A stretch of DNA of 64,000 nucleotides from Gammaproteobacteria bacterium (GTDB lineage Bacteria; Pseudomonadota; Gammaproteobacteria; Pseudomonadales; Halieaceae), in NCBI GenBank assembly GCA_024644535.1, contig JAHEKX010000011.1, positions 1 through 64,000 of the forward strand, given 5' to 3'. The notes below the pieces were generated by a model. It was given only the letters and a program-made list of their open reading frames with translations. It made no database searches and had not been told where the DNA came from. A program made the translations under genes and the position numbers. Numbering within the stretch: the stretch's first letter is position 1; the number at the start of each line of letters is the position of its first letter. Shown piece by piece: positions 45,550 through 55,415 of this stretch.

Positions 45550-47088
45550 ATGAACATTTTGATGGTGGCCGCTGAAAACGGAACTCTGCCGGGTGGTAAA
45601 GTGGGCGGTATTGGTGATGTCGTGCGAGATTTGCCACCGGCTTTAGCGGCGACGGGCGCGTCCGTTCAGGTCGTTATACCGGGCTATCAAGTATTTTCAA
45701 AGCTCGAGCAAGCAGAATTAGTGGGGCACCTTGATGTGCCGTTTGGCGGAAAGGTCGAAACCGTAACGCTGGCCAAAATTGATACAGGCAATGGTGTCGA
45801 TTTGTGGATTATCGATAGCCCTTTGCTGGCGCCTCAGGGCTCGGGTAAAGTGTATTGCCATGATCCTGACTCGCAGCCATTTGCGACCGATGCCACCAAG
45901 TTCGCGCTATTTTCGGCCGCAGTTTGTGAACTGTTGTTACACCGTCATTTTGGTGCCTTAGACTTTGTCCATCTGCATGACTGGCACGCGGCCTTTGTCG
46001 CGATGCTGTTGCGCTTCCACTCGCGCTATCAAGCAGAACGCACGCAGCGGTTGGTGTACACCATTCATAATTTAGCCTTGCAGGGTATTCGTCCGGTCGA
46101 CGGCAATGCAAGCGCCTTAAAAACCTGGTTTCCCGATTTTGGTCCGGTAGACCATCAGATTATGGACTTGCGCTATCCAGATTGTATTAACCCGGTTCGT
46201 GCGGCCATCAATTTATGTGACACCATTCATACGGTTTCGCCTTCTTACATACTAGAGATTCAAGAGCCTACCAACGAGAAGCTTGGATTTTATGGCGGCG
46301 AAGGGCTCGATCGCGATCTGCGCGCAGCGGCCGCAGAGGATCGCTTAGTGGGTGTCTTGAATGGTTGCGATTACGCGGATACACCCAAAAAGATACCGAG
46401 CTGGAAGCGGATGCTTACTGTCGCCGAACAGGCGGCAACGGCTTGGAGTTTGGCGGAGCCGGCGGAAGTTCATTCTTTGGCACTATCACGCATAGCAAAG
46501 TGGAAGTCGCAACCCAGTCCAACCTTTATAGTAACGTCGGTAGGTCGCGCGACAGACCAGAAACTTAGGATTCTACGCGAGGGGCTGACACCTCAAACCT
46601 CGTCATTGGCACAGATTTTGGTTCAGTTACCGCCAGACGCAAAACTCATTATGACGGGTAGCGGCGATGCGGCCTACGAGACATTTCTGTACGAAACGGC
46701 CAAAGCTCACGAGAACTTCTTGTTTTTGAGGGGCTATTCCGAAGCGCTGGGAACAATCTTATATGCCGGTGGCGATTTGTTCTTAATGCCCAGTTCGTTT
46801 GAACCTTGTGGAATTAGCCAGCTGCTTGCAATGCGCGCAGGCCAGCCTGTGGTCGCACACGCAGTGGGTGGCTTGCGAGATACTATTACCGATAACGAGA
46901 CGGGGTTTTTATTTCACGGCGCTAATCCACGTGCACAGTCGCTAGAACTTGTAGGTACTGTGGCCTACGCCATGGAGCTGTTTTATATGAATCCAAGCCG
47001 CTATCGCCTGATTCGGGAAGCGGCTTCAAAGGCGCGATTTGAGTGGCCCAAGATTGCGAAGCAATATCGGCAGTCGGTTTATGTTTAG
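45550..47088 (+). CDS. glgA: Glycogen synthase GlgA
   Basis: A 512-aa GT5 enzyme that extends glycogen from ADP-glucose. The ADP-glucose motif is KVGGIGDVVRDLPPAL at residues 17-32 (KxGGxGDV). Others are VHLHDWHAAFVAMLLRFHSR, VYTIHNLALQGI, DTIHTVSPSYILEI, VGVLNGCDY and the C-terminal ADP site MPSSFEPCGISQLLAMRAGQPVVAHAVGGLRDTI. All conserved residues expected of GT5 are seen. The middle portion (residues 295-345) is a bit longer and more divergent than in E. coli. It is the last gene of the operon, and its stop overlaps the convergent SIMPL gene by four bases. Confidence 0.95.
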   Translation: MNILMVAAENGTLPGGKVGGIGDVVRDLPPALAATGASVQVVIPGYQVFSKLEQAELVGHLDVPFGGKVETVTLAKIDTGNGVDLWIIDSPLLAPQGSGKVYCHDPDSQPFATDATKFALFSAAVCELLLHRHFGALDFVHLHDWHAAFVAMLLRFHSRYQAERTQRLVYTIHNLALQGIRPVDGNASALKTWFPDFGPVDHQIMDLRYPDCINPVRAAINLCDTIHTVSPSYILEIQEPTNEKLGFYGGEGLDRDLRAAAAEDRLVGVLNGCDYADTPKKIPSWKRMLTVAEQAATAWSLAEPAEVHSLALSRIAKWKSQPSPTFIVTSVGRATDQKLRILREGLTPQTSSLAQILVQLPPDAKLIMTGSGDAAYETFLYETAKAHENFLFLRGYSEALGTILYAGGDLFLMPSSFEPCGISQLLAMRAGQPVVAHAVGGLRDTITDNETGFLFHGANPRAQSLELVGTVAYAMELFYMNPSRYRLIREAASKARFEWPKIAKQYRQSVYV

Positions 47089-47798
47089 GGTGTGAGCCCA
47101 AAGCGCGCGGTTACCTGCATAGTAATTTCAATTTGGCCTGTTAATTGAGTGTCGGCTGGTGCGCCGCCATCACTAGACATCATAGCGACGGCACGAAATT
47201 CGGGGTGAGGCCCTGCGTTGTTGCTTTGTACTTCGATAGCCAGAGGTTGACCAAGCGTAACTTGCAAAGCCTCGGCGGCAGCTTCTGCATTGGCTCGGGA
47301 ATCTTTTACTGCCATGGCGAGCACCTGCCGTTCAAGCGCGTTCTGCTTGCTGTGAAAAAGTCGCGGTGGTGATAAGCGCGTCACGCCAGCAGTTAGGCCG
47401 CCATCGATTGTGCTTTGTAACAGATTGATGTTCTGTAGCGTGACAACGATGGACTGCGATGCCCGGTAACCCGCTAAGCGCTGTTGCTGCTGGTCGCGGT
47501 CCCACACGTACTGAGGTTGAAGTGATAATGTTGTCGATCGAATATCGGCTTTGTTGATGCCTTGAGTTGATAAGAACGCTAAGCTTTTTTCGATTACGCG
47601 CTGCACCTGCTTTTGGGCTTGATCTGCCCGGTCTGCATTGTGATCGGCGCTAAGCGTTAACTCTGCCCTGTCTGGACTGATCGTCATGGTTGCCTTACCC
47701 GAAACCGCGATATAGGCGGTGTCAGTTGCACTGCTAGCATTAAAGCTCAGACAAGACGCAATGGATAGCGAAGTGATAATAAGTAGGTTTTTGAGCAT
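47085..47798 (-). CDS. SIMPL-domain (DUF541) periplasmic protein
   Basis: A 237-aa exported protein of the SIMPL/DUF541 family. It has a signal peptide (MLKNLLIITSLSIASCLSFN, cleavage near SSA). The core has YIAVSGKATMTISPDRAELTLSADHNADRADQAQKQVQRVIEKSLAFL, IRSTTLSLQPQYVWDRDQQQQRLAGYRASQSIVVTLQNI and AMAVKDSRANAEAAAEALQVTLGQPLAI. Family members such as YggE are linked to oxidative stress tolerance; the biochemical role is unclear. It is divergent from the histidine kinase gene, sharing an upstream region of about 170 bases. Confidence 0.85.
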   Translation of the reverse strand: MLKNLLIITSLSIASCLSFNASSATDTAYIAVSGKATMTISPDRAELTLSADHNADRADQAQKQVQRVIEKSLAFLSTQGINKADIRSTTLSLQPQYVWDRDQQQQRLAGYRASQSIVVTLQNINLLQSTIDGGLTAGVTRLSPPRLFHSKQNALERQVLAMAVKDSRANAEAAAEALQVTLGQPLAIEVQSNNAGPHPEFRAVAMMSSDGGAPADTQLTGQIEITMQVTARFGLTP

Positions 47799-47967
47799 AG
47801 TAATTCCCTGTAAAAGACCACTTAAACGAGAGAAGAGTCCGCCTTATCCTAAGTCAAGTAGAGGACAGGGCAAAGCAAAGAATATCATGAAGGCTTGCAC
47901 CAAAATAAAACAGCAGGCAAGCTTGAACGTAAATAACGCATACAATCCTAGCGTGAGAAGCGTGCCC

Positions 47968-49116
47968 ATGCCAAATCAACAGCGTAACTCGCTCGTGCAG
48001 CACCTTATCGAGAGCCAGAACTCACAGTTTTGGTTGTTGCAGATTCTGGGATGGTCCGGGCTTTCGCTCGTCAGTTATTTCAGCTTAAACCTTTGGTATG
48101 GGCAGCCAGAACTCAGTTACATCGGTCATAACATATTACAGTCAGTGCTGGGAATTTTACTTTCTTGGCCAATGCGATACGTGTTAAAGCGCTGCTGGGA
48201 TATGCCATTAGTTAAGCGCGCAACGATTATCGCCTTCGTTGTGCTTGGGTTTGCGACCTTGTGGTCAGTTATGCGCTTGTCGCTATTTCTGTTGTTAACT
48301 GACGAAACCAACTTGTGGGGTGATTTTGGTGGTTGGCTGTTTCCATCTATTTTTATTTTCTTGTGCTGGACCGCGCTGTATCACGGCATCAAGTATTACC
48401 AGCTTGCACAGTACGAGCACGCTGTATTGATGAAAATGGCGGCTGACCGCAACGAGCAATCTATGCGTTTAGCACAGGCCGAGACTGCGGCTCGTATGGC
48501 TCAGCTAACGATGCTGCGATACCAATTAAACCCACATTTCTTGTTTAACACCCTAAATGCTCTGCAGGGTCTTGTGGCGACCGGATCTAAAGCGCGCGCT
48601 GGAACTATGATTTCAGAGTTGGGACACTTTTTAAGATATTCCTTACAAAGCGATCCATTACAGACGGTGGATGTACAACAAGAGATCGAAGCCTTAGAAA
48701 TGTACTTAAGTATCGAGCAGGCACGCTTCGGTGAACGCCTGACAGTGCGGGTAGAGGTAGATCGAAGTATTGTAGACGCACAAATTCCCAGCATGCTACT
48801 GCAACCTTTAGTTGAAAACGCAATTAAATACGCAGTTGGCCCTAATGAAGCTGGCGGCACCATAGAAATCAGCGCAACCAATAAGGATAATTCTTTGGTG
48901 CTAACCGTTAGTGACGATGGACCTGGGCTAGCGGATACGAAAGATTTACCGCATCCCTCAGGCACTGGCGTCGGTTTGCGTAATATCCGCGAGCGCCTCT
49001 CGAACTCCTATGGTGAAAACGCAGCAATGCACATTGCCAATCGGGGGGAAGGAGGATTTATGGTCGTGATACGCCTGCCCTTGTCTTATGGCTATGAAAG
49101 AGCAAAAGCTTCATGA
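47968..49116 (+). CDS. LytS-type sensor histidine kinase
   Basis: An inner membrane sensor kinase of the His_kinase/LytS-YpdA group. The best start is the ATG at 47968 (382 aa): AGAAG lies nine bases ahead, while the longer reading to 47719 would run through the SIMPL gene start. Four hydrophobic segments occur within about residues 20-145. The phosphoacceptor H190 sits in LRYQLNPHFLFNTLNALQGL, and the ATP domain has MLLQPLVENAIKYAVGP and DDGPGLADTKDL, then GTGVGLRNIRERLSNSYG. No periplasmic ligand domain is seen, so the signal may be sensed in the membrane. It overlaps the response regulator gene by four bases. Confidence 0.9.
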   Translation: MPNQQRNSLVQHLIESQNSQFWLLQILGWSGLSLVSYFSLNLWYGQPELSYIGHNILQSVLGILLSWPMRYVLKRCWDMPLVKRATIIAFVVLGFATLWSVMRLSLFLLLTDETNLWGDFGGWLFPSIFIFLCWTALYHGIKYYQLAQYEHAVLMKMAADRNEQSMRLAQAETAARMAQLTMLRYQLNPHFLFNTLNALQGLVATGSKARAGTMISELGHFLRYSLQSDPLQTVDVQQEIEALEMYLSIEQARFGERLTVRVEVDRSIVDAQIPSMLLQPLVENAIKYAVGPNEAGGTIEISATNKDNSLVLTVSDDGPGLADTKDLPHPSGTGVGLRNIRERLSNSYGENAAMHIANRGEGGFMVVIRLPLSYGYERAKAS

Positions 49117-49883
49117 TGCGTACTATCGTTGTCGACGACGAGCCTCTAGCGCGAGACTATCTGCTGTCATTGCTAGCCGAACACAGCGATATTGATGTCA
49201 TTGGCACTTGCAAAAATGGTCGCGAAGCCATTGCAGCTATTCGTGAACAAGCCCCTGACTTGGTGTTTTTAGATATACAAATGCCCGGGATGAATGGGTT
49301 TGACGTCGTTAAAGCGATTCAAGAAGATGATGCTATGCCGCTGTTCATCTTCGCAACTGCCTATGATGACTACGCCGTCGAGGCTTTTGATTTAGCGGCC
49401 GTGGACTATGTGCTGAAACCGCTAGAAGCATCGCGTCTTGCTCGTGCTATTGAACGAGCCAAACAGCGCTTAGTTGCTGTTTCTAAAGGTGAACTTTTGA
49501 GCGCTGTTGATAAAGCGCTTGGGCGCGGCACCGAATTACAACCACCTGTGTCGGGCGCATTACAAAAACTAACCATTCGGGATAACGGTCAAATTCAGCT
49601 GGTAGATTTTAATGACATTGATTGGGTAGATGCCGCCGGTGATTACATGTGTGTGCACGTCGGCCCTGTTACACACATTATGCGTTGCACCATGATAGAG
49701 CTTACGCAGCGTCTAAGCTCTGGGCCCTTCGCCCGGATCCACCGATCAACGCTGGTTAATCTGGATAAGGTCATTCAAATTACCCCTCTGTCAAAGGGCG
49801 AATCTTTGTTGCACTTAGAAGGTGACACCACCTTGAAAGTAAGTCGGAACTATCGCCAATCCATCGTTCATCTGTTGAATTAG
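49113..49883 (+). CDS. LytTR response regulator
   Basis: A 256-aa response regulator of the LytR/AlgR type. The receiver domain has VVDDEPLARDYL, phosphoacceptor Asp54 in LVFLDIQMPGMNGFD, a Thr in FATAYDDYAVEAFDL and Lys in YVLKPLEASRLARAI. A linker leads to a LytTR DNA-binding domain (about residues 155-255: KLTIRDNGQIQLVDFNDIDWVDAAGDYMCVHV; FARIHRSTLVNLDKVIQI; LKVSRNYRQSIVHLLN). Starts at 49113 and 49116 are both possible. It is followed 112 bases later by the GH16-GH3-symporter genes on the same strand, its most likely targets. Confidence 0.93.
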   Translation: MMRTIVVDDEPLARDYLLSLLAEHSDIDVIGTCKNGREAIAAIREQAPDLVFLDIQMPGMNGFDVVKAIQEDDAMPLFIFATAYDDYAVEAFDLAAVDYVLKPLEASRLARAIERAKQRLVAVSKGELLSAVDKALGRGTELQPPVSGALQKLTIRDNGQIQLVDFNDIDWVDAAGDYMCVHVGPVTHIMRCTMIELTQRLSSGPFARIHRSTLVNLDKVIQITPLSKGESLLHLEGDTTLKVSRNYRQSIVHLLN

Positions 49884-49995
49884 TCCCGCTAAGCGGTTTA
49901 ATAATCCATTTTATCGCAGAGGGTCTGTTGCCTGTCAAACTGCTGTGTGAACCTACAGGGCTAATAGTCTTTACATAACGAATAAAGGTGGCGTT

Positions 49996-51354
49996 TTGCG
50001 CTCAAATTGGGGATCAATACGACTGGGATGTGTCCCTGCGCTTGCGCTTTTTGCATTGACTGCAAGTCAAGGCGCACTAGCGTCTGCCCAAACTCCAGTG
50101 GTATTCAAAGCCCCCAGTTCCAACGTCGTTGCTGTAAATGTCGGTGGCGACGCTTTCGAAAGCGCTGATGGCACCCAATATTTACAAGACCCTTGTACAG
50201 TTCAAAATCAAAGTTCCTGCGGCACCATCAAGTCCGTGAAAGGTAGCCAGCAGGAGGCACTGTACCGAAGCTTCCGTGAAGGGCCACAGAGTTACGAATT
50301 TCAGGTAGCGCCGGGCTCTTATGCCCTAACGTTGTTCTTTGCCGAACGGCCAGGTGCTGCCAGTCGCACCTTTAAGGTTTTGGTTGATGGCAAAGACCGC
50401 TTAGTTAAATTCAATATCCCTAAAGCACGTGATGGCTTGACGGAAGCCGCCCTAGCAAGGACTTTACCGGTTTCAAACTTGGATGGAGTGATCAAGCTAG
50501 AGTTTGTTGCCGACCCTGATCAACCCTTGGTAAACGCGGTACGTTTGGAGCCTGCTCAACCTTTGGCTACCGGCACTTTGCGGTGGGCAGATGAGTTTGA
50601 CGGCCCAGTTTTAGACTCTCGGTTTTGGGGGGTTGACGAGTGGCCTGCTCGCAAAGTGAATGATGAGGATCAGAGGTACGTCAACTCACCTGAGAATCTT
50701 AGAGTGGATAACGGCCACTTAATTATCGAGGCGCACCGTGTTGATACGCCTTCTGCTGAGTATCATTCAGGGCGGATCCATAGCCAGGGTAAGCTCGATT
50801 TCATGTACGGACGGCTGGATGTCCGCGCTAAGCTCCCCCAAGGGCAGGGTGTTTGGCCCGCAATTTGGTTGTTGCCGACTCATCCTTACCGCTATTCGAG
50901 CTTGTGCGACGCCCGCACACCCGATTGGCAAGGCAATGCACGGTGCGATGCTTGGCCTAATTCGGGTGAAATTGACTTAATGGAGCATGTGGGATTTGAG
51001 CCAGGCGTTGTGCACGGCACGGTCCACACCAAAGGTTATTACTGGGTCGAGGGTAACCAACGTAAAGGCAGTATCGTTCTGCCAGACTTGGCCGAGGAAT
51101 TTCATGTGTACACCTTGCAGTGGACACCAGATCGCATGGATATGTTGGTGGATGGCTTGCGCTACTTTACTTACACCCGAGACAGCGAGGGCTGGCGCCA
51201 GTGGCCTTTTGATCACTCGTTCCACGTTATTATGAATTTGGCCGTTGGTGGCATGTGGGGGCGCGCGGGTGGCCCTATCGATGACGGTATTTTTCCACAG
51301 CGTATGGTGGTGGACTATGTCCGCATCTACGATATGAATCAAATTGCAGAATAA
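49996..51354 (+). CDS. Secreted GH16 beta-glucanase with N-terminal malectin-like domain (laminarinase type)
   Basis: A 452-aa secreted protein. TTG 49996 is the start: AAGGTGG lies about four bases upstream. A signal peptide (WGSIRLGCVPALALFALTAS) precedes a malectin-like domain (about residues 37-190: VVAVNVGGDAFESADGTQYL, AVRLEP) and a GH16 domain (about 195-448). The GH16 catalytic signature is GEIDLMEHVG, with nucleophile E325, D327 and acid/base E330; DEFDGPVLDSRFWG and GRLDVRAKLPQGQGVWPAIWLLPT are further marks. GH16 laminarinases cleave beta-1,3 glucans. Pairing with GH3 and a sugar symporter suggests laminarin; substrate is inferred. Confidence 0.88.
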   Translation: MRSNWGSIRLGCVPALALFALTASQGALASAQTPVVFKAPSSNVVAVNVGGDAFESADGTQYLQDPCTVQNQSSCGTIKSVKGSQQEALYRSFREGPQSYEFQVAPGSYALTLFFAERPGAASRTFKVLVDGKDRLVKFNIPKARDGLTEAALARTLPVSNLDGVIKLEFVADPDQPLVNAVRLEPAQPLATGTLRWADEFDGPVLDSRFWGVDEWPARKVNDEDQRYVNSPENLRVDNGHLIIEAHRVDTPSAEYHSGRIHSQGKLDFMYGRLDVRAKLPQGQGVWPAIWLLPTHPYRYSSLCDARTPDWQGNARCDAWPNSGEIDLMEHVGFEPGVVHGTVHTKGYYWVEGNQRKGSIVLPDLAEEFHVYTLQWTPDRMDMLVDGLRYFTYTRDSEGWRQWPFDHSFHVIMNLAVGGMWGRAGGPIDDGIFPQRMVVDYVRIYDMNQIAE

Positions 51355-51383
51355 AGTCTGCACTTAGCTAGTAAGAGGTTTTT

Positions 51384-53825
51384 ATGTTAGGTAAACGGTC
51401 ATTAAAAGCGATTTGTTACGGTGTCGTGATCGCTTTTGCGGGATTGGCGCAGGCGTCCAAAGACTTGATAGATCCCGAGGTGGAGGCGCGCGTCGACGGC
51501 ATTATGAGTAAGCTCACGCTCGAGCAGAAAATAGCCCAGATGATTCAGCCAGAAATCCAGTATGTGACACCTGACCAGGTGCGTAAATACGGCTTTGGCT
51601 CGGTCCTTAATGGCGGGGGCTCATTCCCTGACAAAAACAAACAGTCCACGGTGGCGGATTGGGTTGCTTTGGCCGATGACCTCTACTTGGCTTCTGTAGA
51701 TACGAGCGAAGGAAATGCAGGAATTCCTATCATGTGGGGTACAGACGCTGTACACGGCCACAATAATGTCGTTGGTGCTACCATTTTCCCACACAATATC
51801 GGCCTTGGTGCGGCACGCAACCCCGACCTAATTGAACAAATAGGTGCAGCGACTTCACGCGAGGTGCGGGCTACGGGCATCGACGGGATCTTTGCGCCGA
51901 CGGTTGCCACTGTAAAAGATAACCGCTGGGGCCGAACTTACGAGAGCTACAGCGACCGGCCTGATATTGTGGCGGATTACGCCGAGGCGGTTGTGCGCGG
52001 TTTGCAGTCTGAAAACATGGTCGCAACGGCAAAACACTTCGTAGGCGACGGCGGCACGTTCAGAGGCATTGATCGGGGTGACACACGCTTGTCGCTTGAG
52101 GACCTGTTAGACCAGCACGCAGGTGGCTACGAGACGGCCCTGAGTGCTGGCGTCATGAGTGTCATGGCTTCTTTTAACTCGTGGAATGGTAAGAAAATTC
52201 ACGGTAGTAAAACGATCTTAACGGACGTGCTGAAAGAGCGTTTGGGTTTTGATGGGTTCATTATTTCAGACTGGAACGGCATTGGTGAAGTCGCAGGTTG
52301 TTCCAACAGTGATTGTGTTCAGGCTGTCAATGCGGGCATGGATATGATTATGGTGCCTGAAGACTGGGAAGCCTTATACCATAACATGCTGGAGCAAGTC
52401 GCGAACGGCGAAATTCCAATGTCTCGTATTGATGATGCGGTGCGTCGTATCCTGCGTGTTAAGGTGCTATCAGGTATCATGGACAAACCTCTCCCGTCAG
52501 ATGCCGTGTTAGACGCTTCGGTTATTGGGCAAGCCTCGCACCGAGCGATTGCGCGACAAGCGGTGCGCGAATCGTTAGTACTGCTTAAAAATAACGATCA
52601 AGTATTGCCGTTGACACGCGGGCAGTCGATTTTAGTCGTGGGCAGCGCAGCCGACGATATCGGCCAACAGTCGGGTGGTTGGACCATTACTTGGCAGGGT
52701 ACTGGCAATCAAAATTCGGACTTTCCTGGCGCTCAATCGATTTTGCAGGGCATCGAGTCTGTTGCTGCAGAAAAAGGTGCTACAGTGACTTATAGCCCCA
52801 GCGGGCATTACAGCGATCGACCTGACGTCGCCGTGGTGGTCTTCGGTGAAACACCTTACGCCGAGGGTCAAGGCGACATCGATAGCTTAAATTTTGGCGC
52901 CGAGCACCCAGCGGGACACCATTTGTTGCAGGCTTTGCACGCCGACGGTATTCCCACCGTTGCGGTATTTTTAACGGGTCGTCCCATGTGGATTAACCCC
53001 GAACTGAACGCAAGTGACGCGTTTGTAGTGGCTTGGTTGCCAGGAACCGAGGGCGTTGGCGTAGCTGACGTTCTTTTCGCAGAGCCTGGCAGTGATTTTG
53101 ATTTTAAAGGTCAGTTGTCATTTAACTGGCCCGCTATTGACGTTCATCCAGCCAACCCAGATTTGCCCGTGTCGAGCGTCTTGTTCCCCTACGGTTACGG
53201 ATTGACGTTGGAGAGTCGTGAATACTTGCGCAATGATCTTAACGAGCAACCCTTGTTGCAGCGCGCTCAGGCTGAACAAGTTATTTTTGATGCGCGTACG
53301 TTTGATCCATGGTTAATGGCTGTTGGTGACAATAGCGACTGGGAAATCCCAGTGAACTCGAAATTTGTGCGCAGTGCCGAGGGTTCGGTAGAAGTTCGTT
53401 CGGTGGATGTGAATGTTCAGGAGGATGCTCGTCTAGTTCGCTTTGGCAATGTGGCCGTGGGTGTGGCGCAGGTTTACTGGTACTCGCAGGCGCCTCTCGA
53501 TTTTAGTTCTTGGGGTGAGAGTGGGGCCTATCTTACTTTGAATTATCGCGTCGATGCGGCTCCTGAAGGAGATGTTGCGGTTCGTATGGACTGCGAATAT
53601 CCCTGTACTGGAGACGTCGCGTTTGCTGATATTTTAGCATCGGCGACCCGGGGCGAATGGCAAGAGTCATCAATACCCCTGTCGTGTTTTGCCCAGCGTG
53701 GTGCAGACCTATCGCAAATTAATGCGCCCTTAGTCATTGCAACCGCTAAACCTTTAACTATTACGCTTAAGCGCGTTGCGATAAGCTCTGACGTGACATC
53801 TGAATCGGTAGTGAACTGCCAATAA
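51384..53825 (+). CDS. GH3 beta-glucosidase (ExoP-like)
   Basis: An 813-aa exported GH3 enzyme. The N-terminus has a signal-like hydrophobic stretch (SLKAICYGVVIAFAGLAQAS). The GH3 N-domain has LTLEQKIAQMIQPEI, IMWGTDAVHGHNNVVGATIFPHNIGLGA, and FGFDGFIISDWNGIGEV with the nucleophile Asp296 in SDW. The C-domain has VLPLTRGQSILVVGSAADDIGQQSGGWTITWQG and PVVVFGETPYAEGQGD-like residues VVVFGETPYAEGQGD. An extra C-terminal beta domain (about residues 640-813) is present, as in ExoP-type beta-1,3/1,4-glucan exohydrolases. It would finish GH16 oligosaccharides to glucose in the periplasm. It is 29 bases after the GH16 gene. Confidence 0.9.
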   Translation: MLGKRSLKAICYGVVIAFAGLAQASKDLIDPEVEARVDGIMSKLTLEQKIAQMIQPEIQYVTPDQVRKYGFGSVLNGGGSFPDKNKQSTVADWVALADDLYLASVDTSEGNAGIPIMWGTDAVHGHNNVVGATIFPHNIGLGAARNPDLIEQIGAATSREVRATGIDGIFAPTVATVKDNRWGRTYESYSDRPDIVADYAEAVVRGLQSENMVATAKHFVGDGGTFRGIDRGDTRLSLEDLLDQHAGGYETALSAGVMSVMASFNSWNGKKIHGSKTILTDVLKERLGFDGFIISDWNGIGEVAGCSNSDCVQAVNAGMDMIMVPEDWEALYHNMLEQVANGEIPMSRIDDAVRRILRVKVLSGIMDKPLPSDAVLDASVIGQASHRAIARQAVRESLVLLKNNDQVLPLTRGQSILVVGSAADDIGQQSGGWTITWQGTGNQNSDFPGAQSILQGIESVAAEKGATVTYSPSGHYSDRPDVAVVVFGETPYAEGQGDIDSLNFGAEHPAGHHLLQALHADGIPTVAVFLTGRPMWINPELNASDAFVVAWLPGTEGVGVADVLFAEPGSDFDFKGQLSFNWPAIDVHPANPDLPVSSVLFPYGYGLTLESREYLRNDLNEQPLLQRAQAEQVIFDARTFDPWLMAVGDNSDWEIPVNSKFVRSAEGSVEVRSVDVNVQEDARLVRFGNVAVGVAQVYWYSQAPLDFSSWGESGAYLTLNYRVDAAPEGDVAVRMDCEYPCTGDVAFADILASATRGEWQESSIPLSCFAQRGADLSQINAPLVIATAKPLTITLKRVAISSDVTSESVVNCQ

Positions 53826-53842
53826 TAAAATAAGGAAACGCT

Positions 53843-55399
53843 ATGTTGTCTACACTGGATATTTCGATTGTTGTGGCCTACGCACTGGGTTTGTTTGTGC
53901 TTGCCCAGTGGGTCTCGCGCGAAGAAGCCGGGCATCACAAAGACGCTAAAGACTATTTTTTAGCGGGCAAAGCCCTGCCTTGGTGGGCTATTGGTGCCTC
54001 GTTGATTGCCGCCAACATTTCGGCGGAACAAATCATTGGAATGTCGGGCTCTGGCTATGCCATGGGTTTGGCGATAGCTTCTTACGAATGGATGGCCGCG
54101 ATTACCCTGATTTTGGTCGGTAAATTCTTGCTCCCCATTTTTTTGAAGCATGGCATCTACACCATGCCCCAGTTTCTAGAGCAACGCTATGATCATCGCG
54201 TGCGTATTGTTATGGCGATTTTCTGGTTAGCGGTGTACGTTTTCGTTAACTTGACAGCGGTATTGTGGCTCGGTTCGCTCGCCTTAAACACCGTTGCTGG
54301 AGTGCCAGTACAAACAGCTTTAATTTTGCTTGGTGTATTTGCCTTGGCCTATTCGTTGTACGGTGGCTTAAAGGCAGTCGCGTTCACCGACATTATCCAA
54401 GTGGTACTTTTAGTGCTAGGTGGTCTTATTATCGTTGCGCTCATGCTTGATAAAGTGTCAGGTGGAGAGGGTGTTGTTGCCGGCTTTGTCGAATTGACGC
54501 GCGTAGCACCAGAAAAGTTCGATATGATATTCACTCCGGACAACGAGCACTACATGAGCTTGCCCGGTATTTCCGTGCTTGTGGGTGGTATGTGGATTAT
54601 GAACATCTCGTATTGGGGCTTTAACCAATACATCATACAGCGCGCACTGGCGGCAAAGAGTGTGCAGGAAGCTCAAAAAGGTATTGCCTTTGCAGCCTTT
54701 CTAAAGTTACTTATGCCTGTGATTGTGGTCTTGCCAGGTATTGCCTTGTTCGCTTTGAACAGTGATTTAAGTTCGCCAGACCAAGCATATCCGCAAGCAA
54801 TGACCTTACTGCCCTCAGGCCTTAAAGGCTTAGTATTTGCGGCGTTGTTGGCCGCGATTGTGTCTTCCTTGGCGTCTATGACCAATAGTATTTCAACCTT
54901 GTTTACTATGGATCTAATGCCGTCTATTCGCGCAGCCGACAAACAGGGAGACCCTGTGGTTGTGGGCCGCACTGTTGCGGTTGTTGCGATGATCTTAGCA
55001 ATGATTGCGGCCGAACCTCTGTTGGGTAAGTTTGATCAGGCCTTCCAGTATATTCAAGAATTTACGGGTTTCTTTACCCCCGGTATCGTGGTGATTTTCT
55101 TGTTGGGTATGTTCTGGAAAAAGACTACCGCAGCGGGTGCGTTAGCGGCCGCGATTGGTTCGGTGGTATTGTCGTTTGCCTTCAAGATGCTGTGGCCTGA
55201 ACTTCCCTTTATTGATCGCGTCGGCTTAGTTTTCTTAATTGCTACTGGTTTAGCAGTTGTGGCGTCGATGCTGCAAAATCGCGAGCAAGATGGCGCCATT
55301 CATTTGGGCGAAATAGAGTTTGGCACGACAACCGGCTTTAATATTTCTGCGCTGGCGGTGACTCTGATTCTGGCCGCTTTGTACGCCACTTGGTGGTAA
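53843..55399 (+). CDS. Sodium:solute symporter (SSS, sugar-type)
   Basis: A 518-aa SSS-family permease with about 14 hydrophobic segments. Conserved parts are the first helices ISIVVAYALGLFVLAQWV, KDYFLAGKALPWWAIGASLIAANISAEQIIGMSGSGYAMGLAIASYEW, LYGGLKAVAFTDIIQV, YWGFNQYIIQRALAAKS, and the SxxxSxTNSISTLFTMDL region (SSLASMTNSISTLFTMDL) that binds Na+. It resembles SglT-type sugar carriers. In a GH16-GH3 locus glucose is the likely substrate. RBS AAGGA precedes the ATG, and a strong terminator closes the transcript at 55416-55440. Confidence 0.92.
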   Translation: MLSTLDISIVVAYALGLFVLAQWVSREEAGHHKDAKDYFLAGKALPWWAIGASLIAANISAEQIIGMSGSGYAMGLAIASYEWMAAITLILVGKFLLPIFLKHGIYTMPQFLEQRYDHRVRIVMAIFWLAVYVFVNLTAVLWLGSLALNTVAGVPVQTALILLGVFALAYSLYGGLKAVAFTDIIQVVLLVLGGLIIVALMLDKVSGGEGVVAGFVELTRVAPEKFDMIFTPDNEHYMSLPGISVLVGGMWIMNISYWGFNQYIIQRALAAKSVQEAQKGIAFAAFLKLLMPVIVVLPGIALFALNSDLSSPDQAYPQAMTLLPSGLKGLVFAALLAAIVSSLASMTNSISTLFTMDLMPSIRAADKQGDPVVVGRTVAVVAMILAMIAAEPLLGKFDQAFQYIQEFTGFFTPGIVVIFLLGMFWKKTTAAGALAAAIGSVVLSFAFKMLWPELPFIDRVGLVFLIATGLAVVASMLQNREQDGAIHLGEIEFGTTTGFNISALAVTLILAALYATWW

Positions 55400-55415
55400 T
55401 CTACTATCGTTTTTG

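Noticed and set aside
49886-49896. CCGCT-A-AGCGG dyad after the LytTR gene, considered as an operator or terminator
   Set aside because: LytTR regulators usually bind direct repeats; the stem is short and there is no T run. No convincing LytTR site could be found in this gap.
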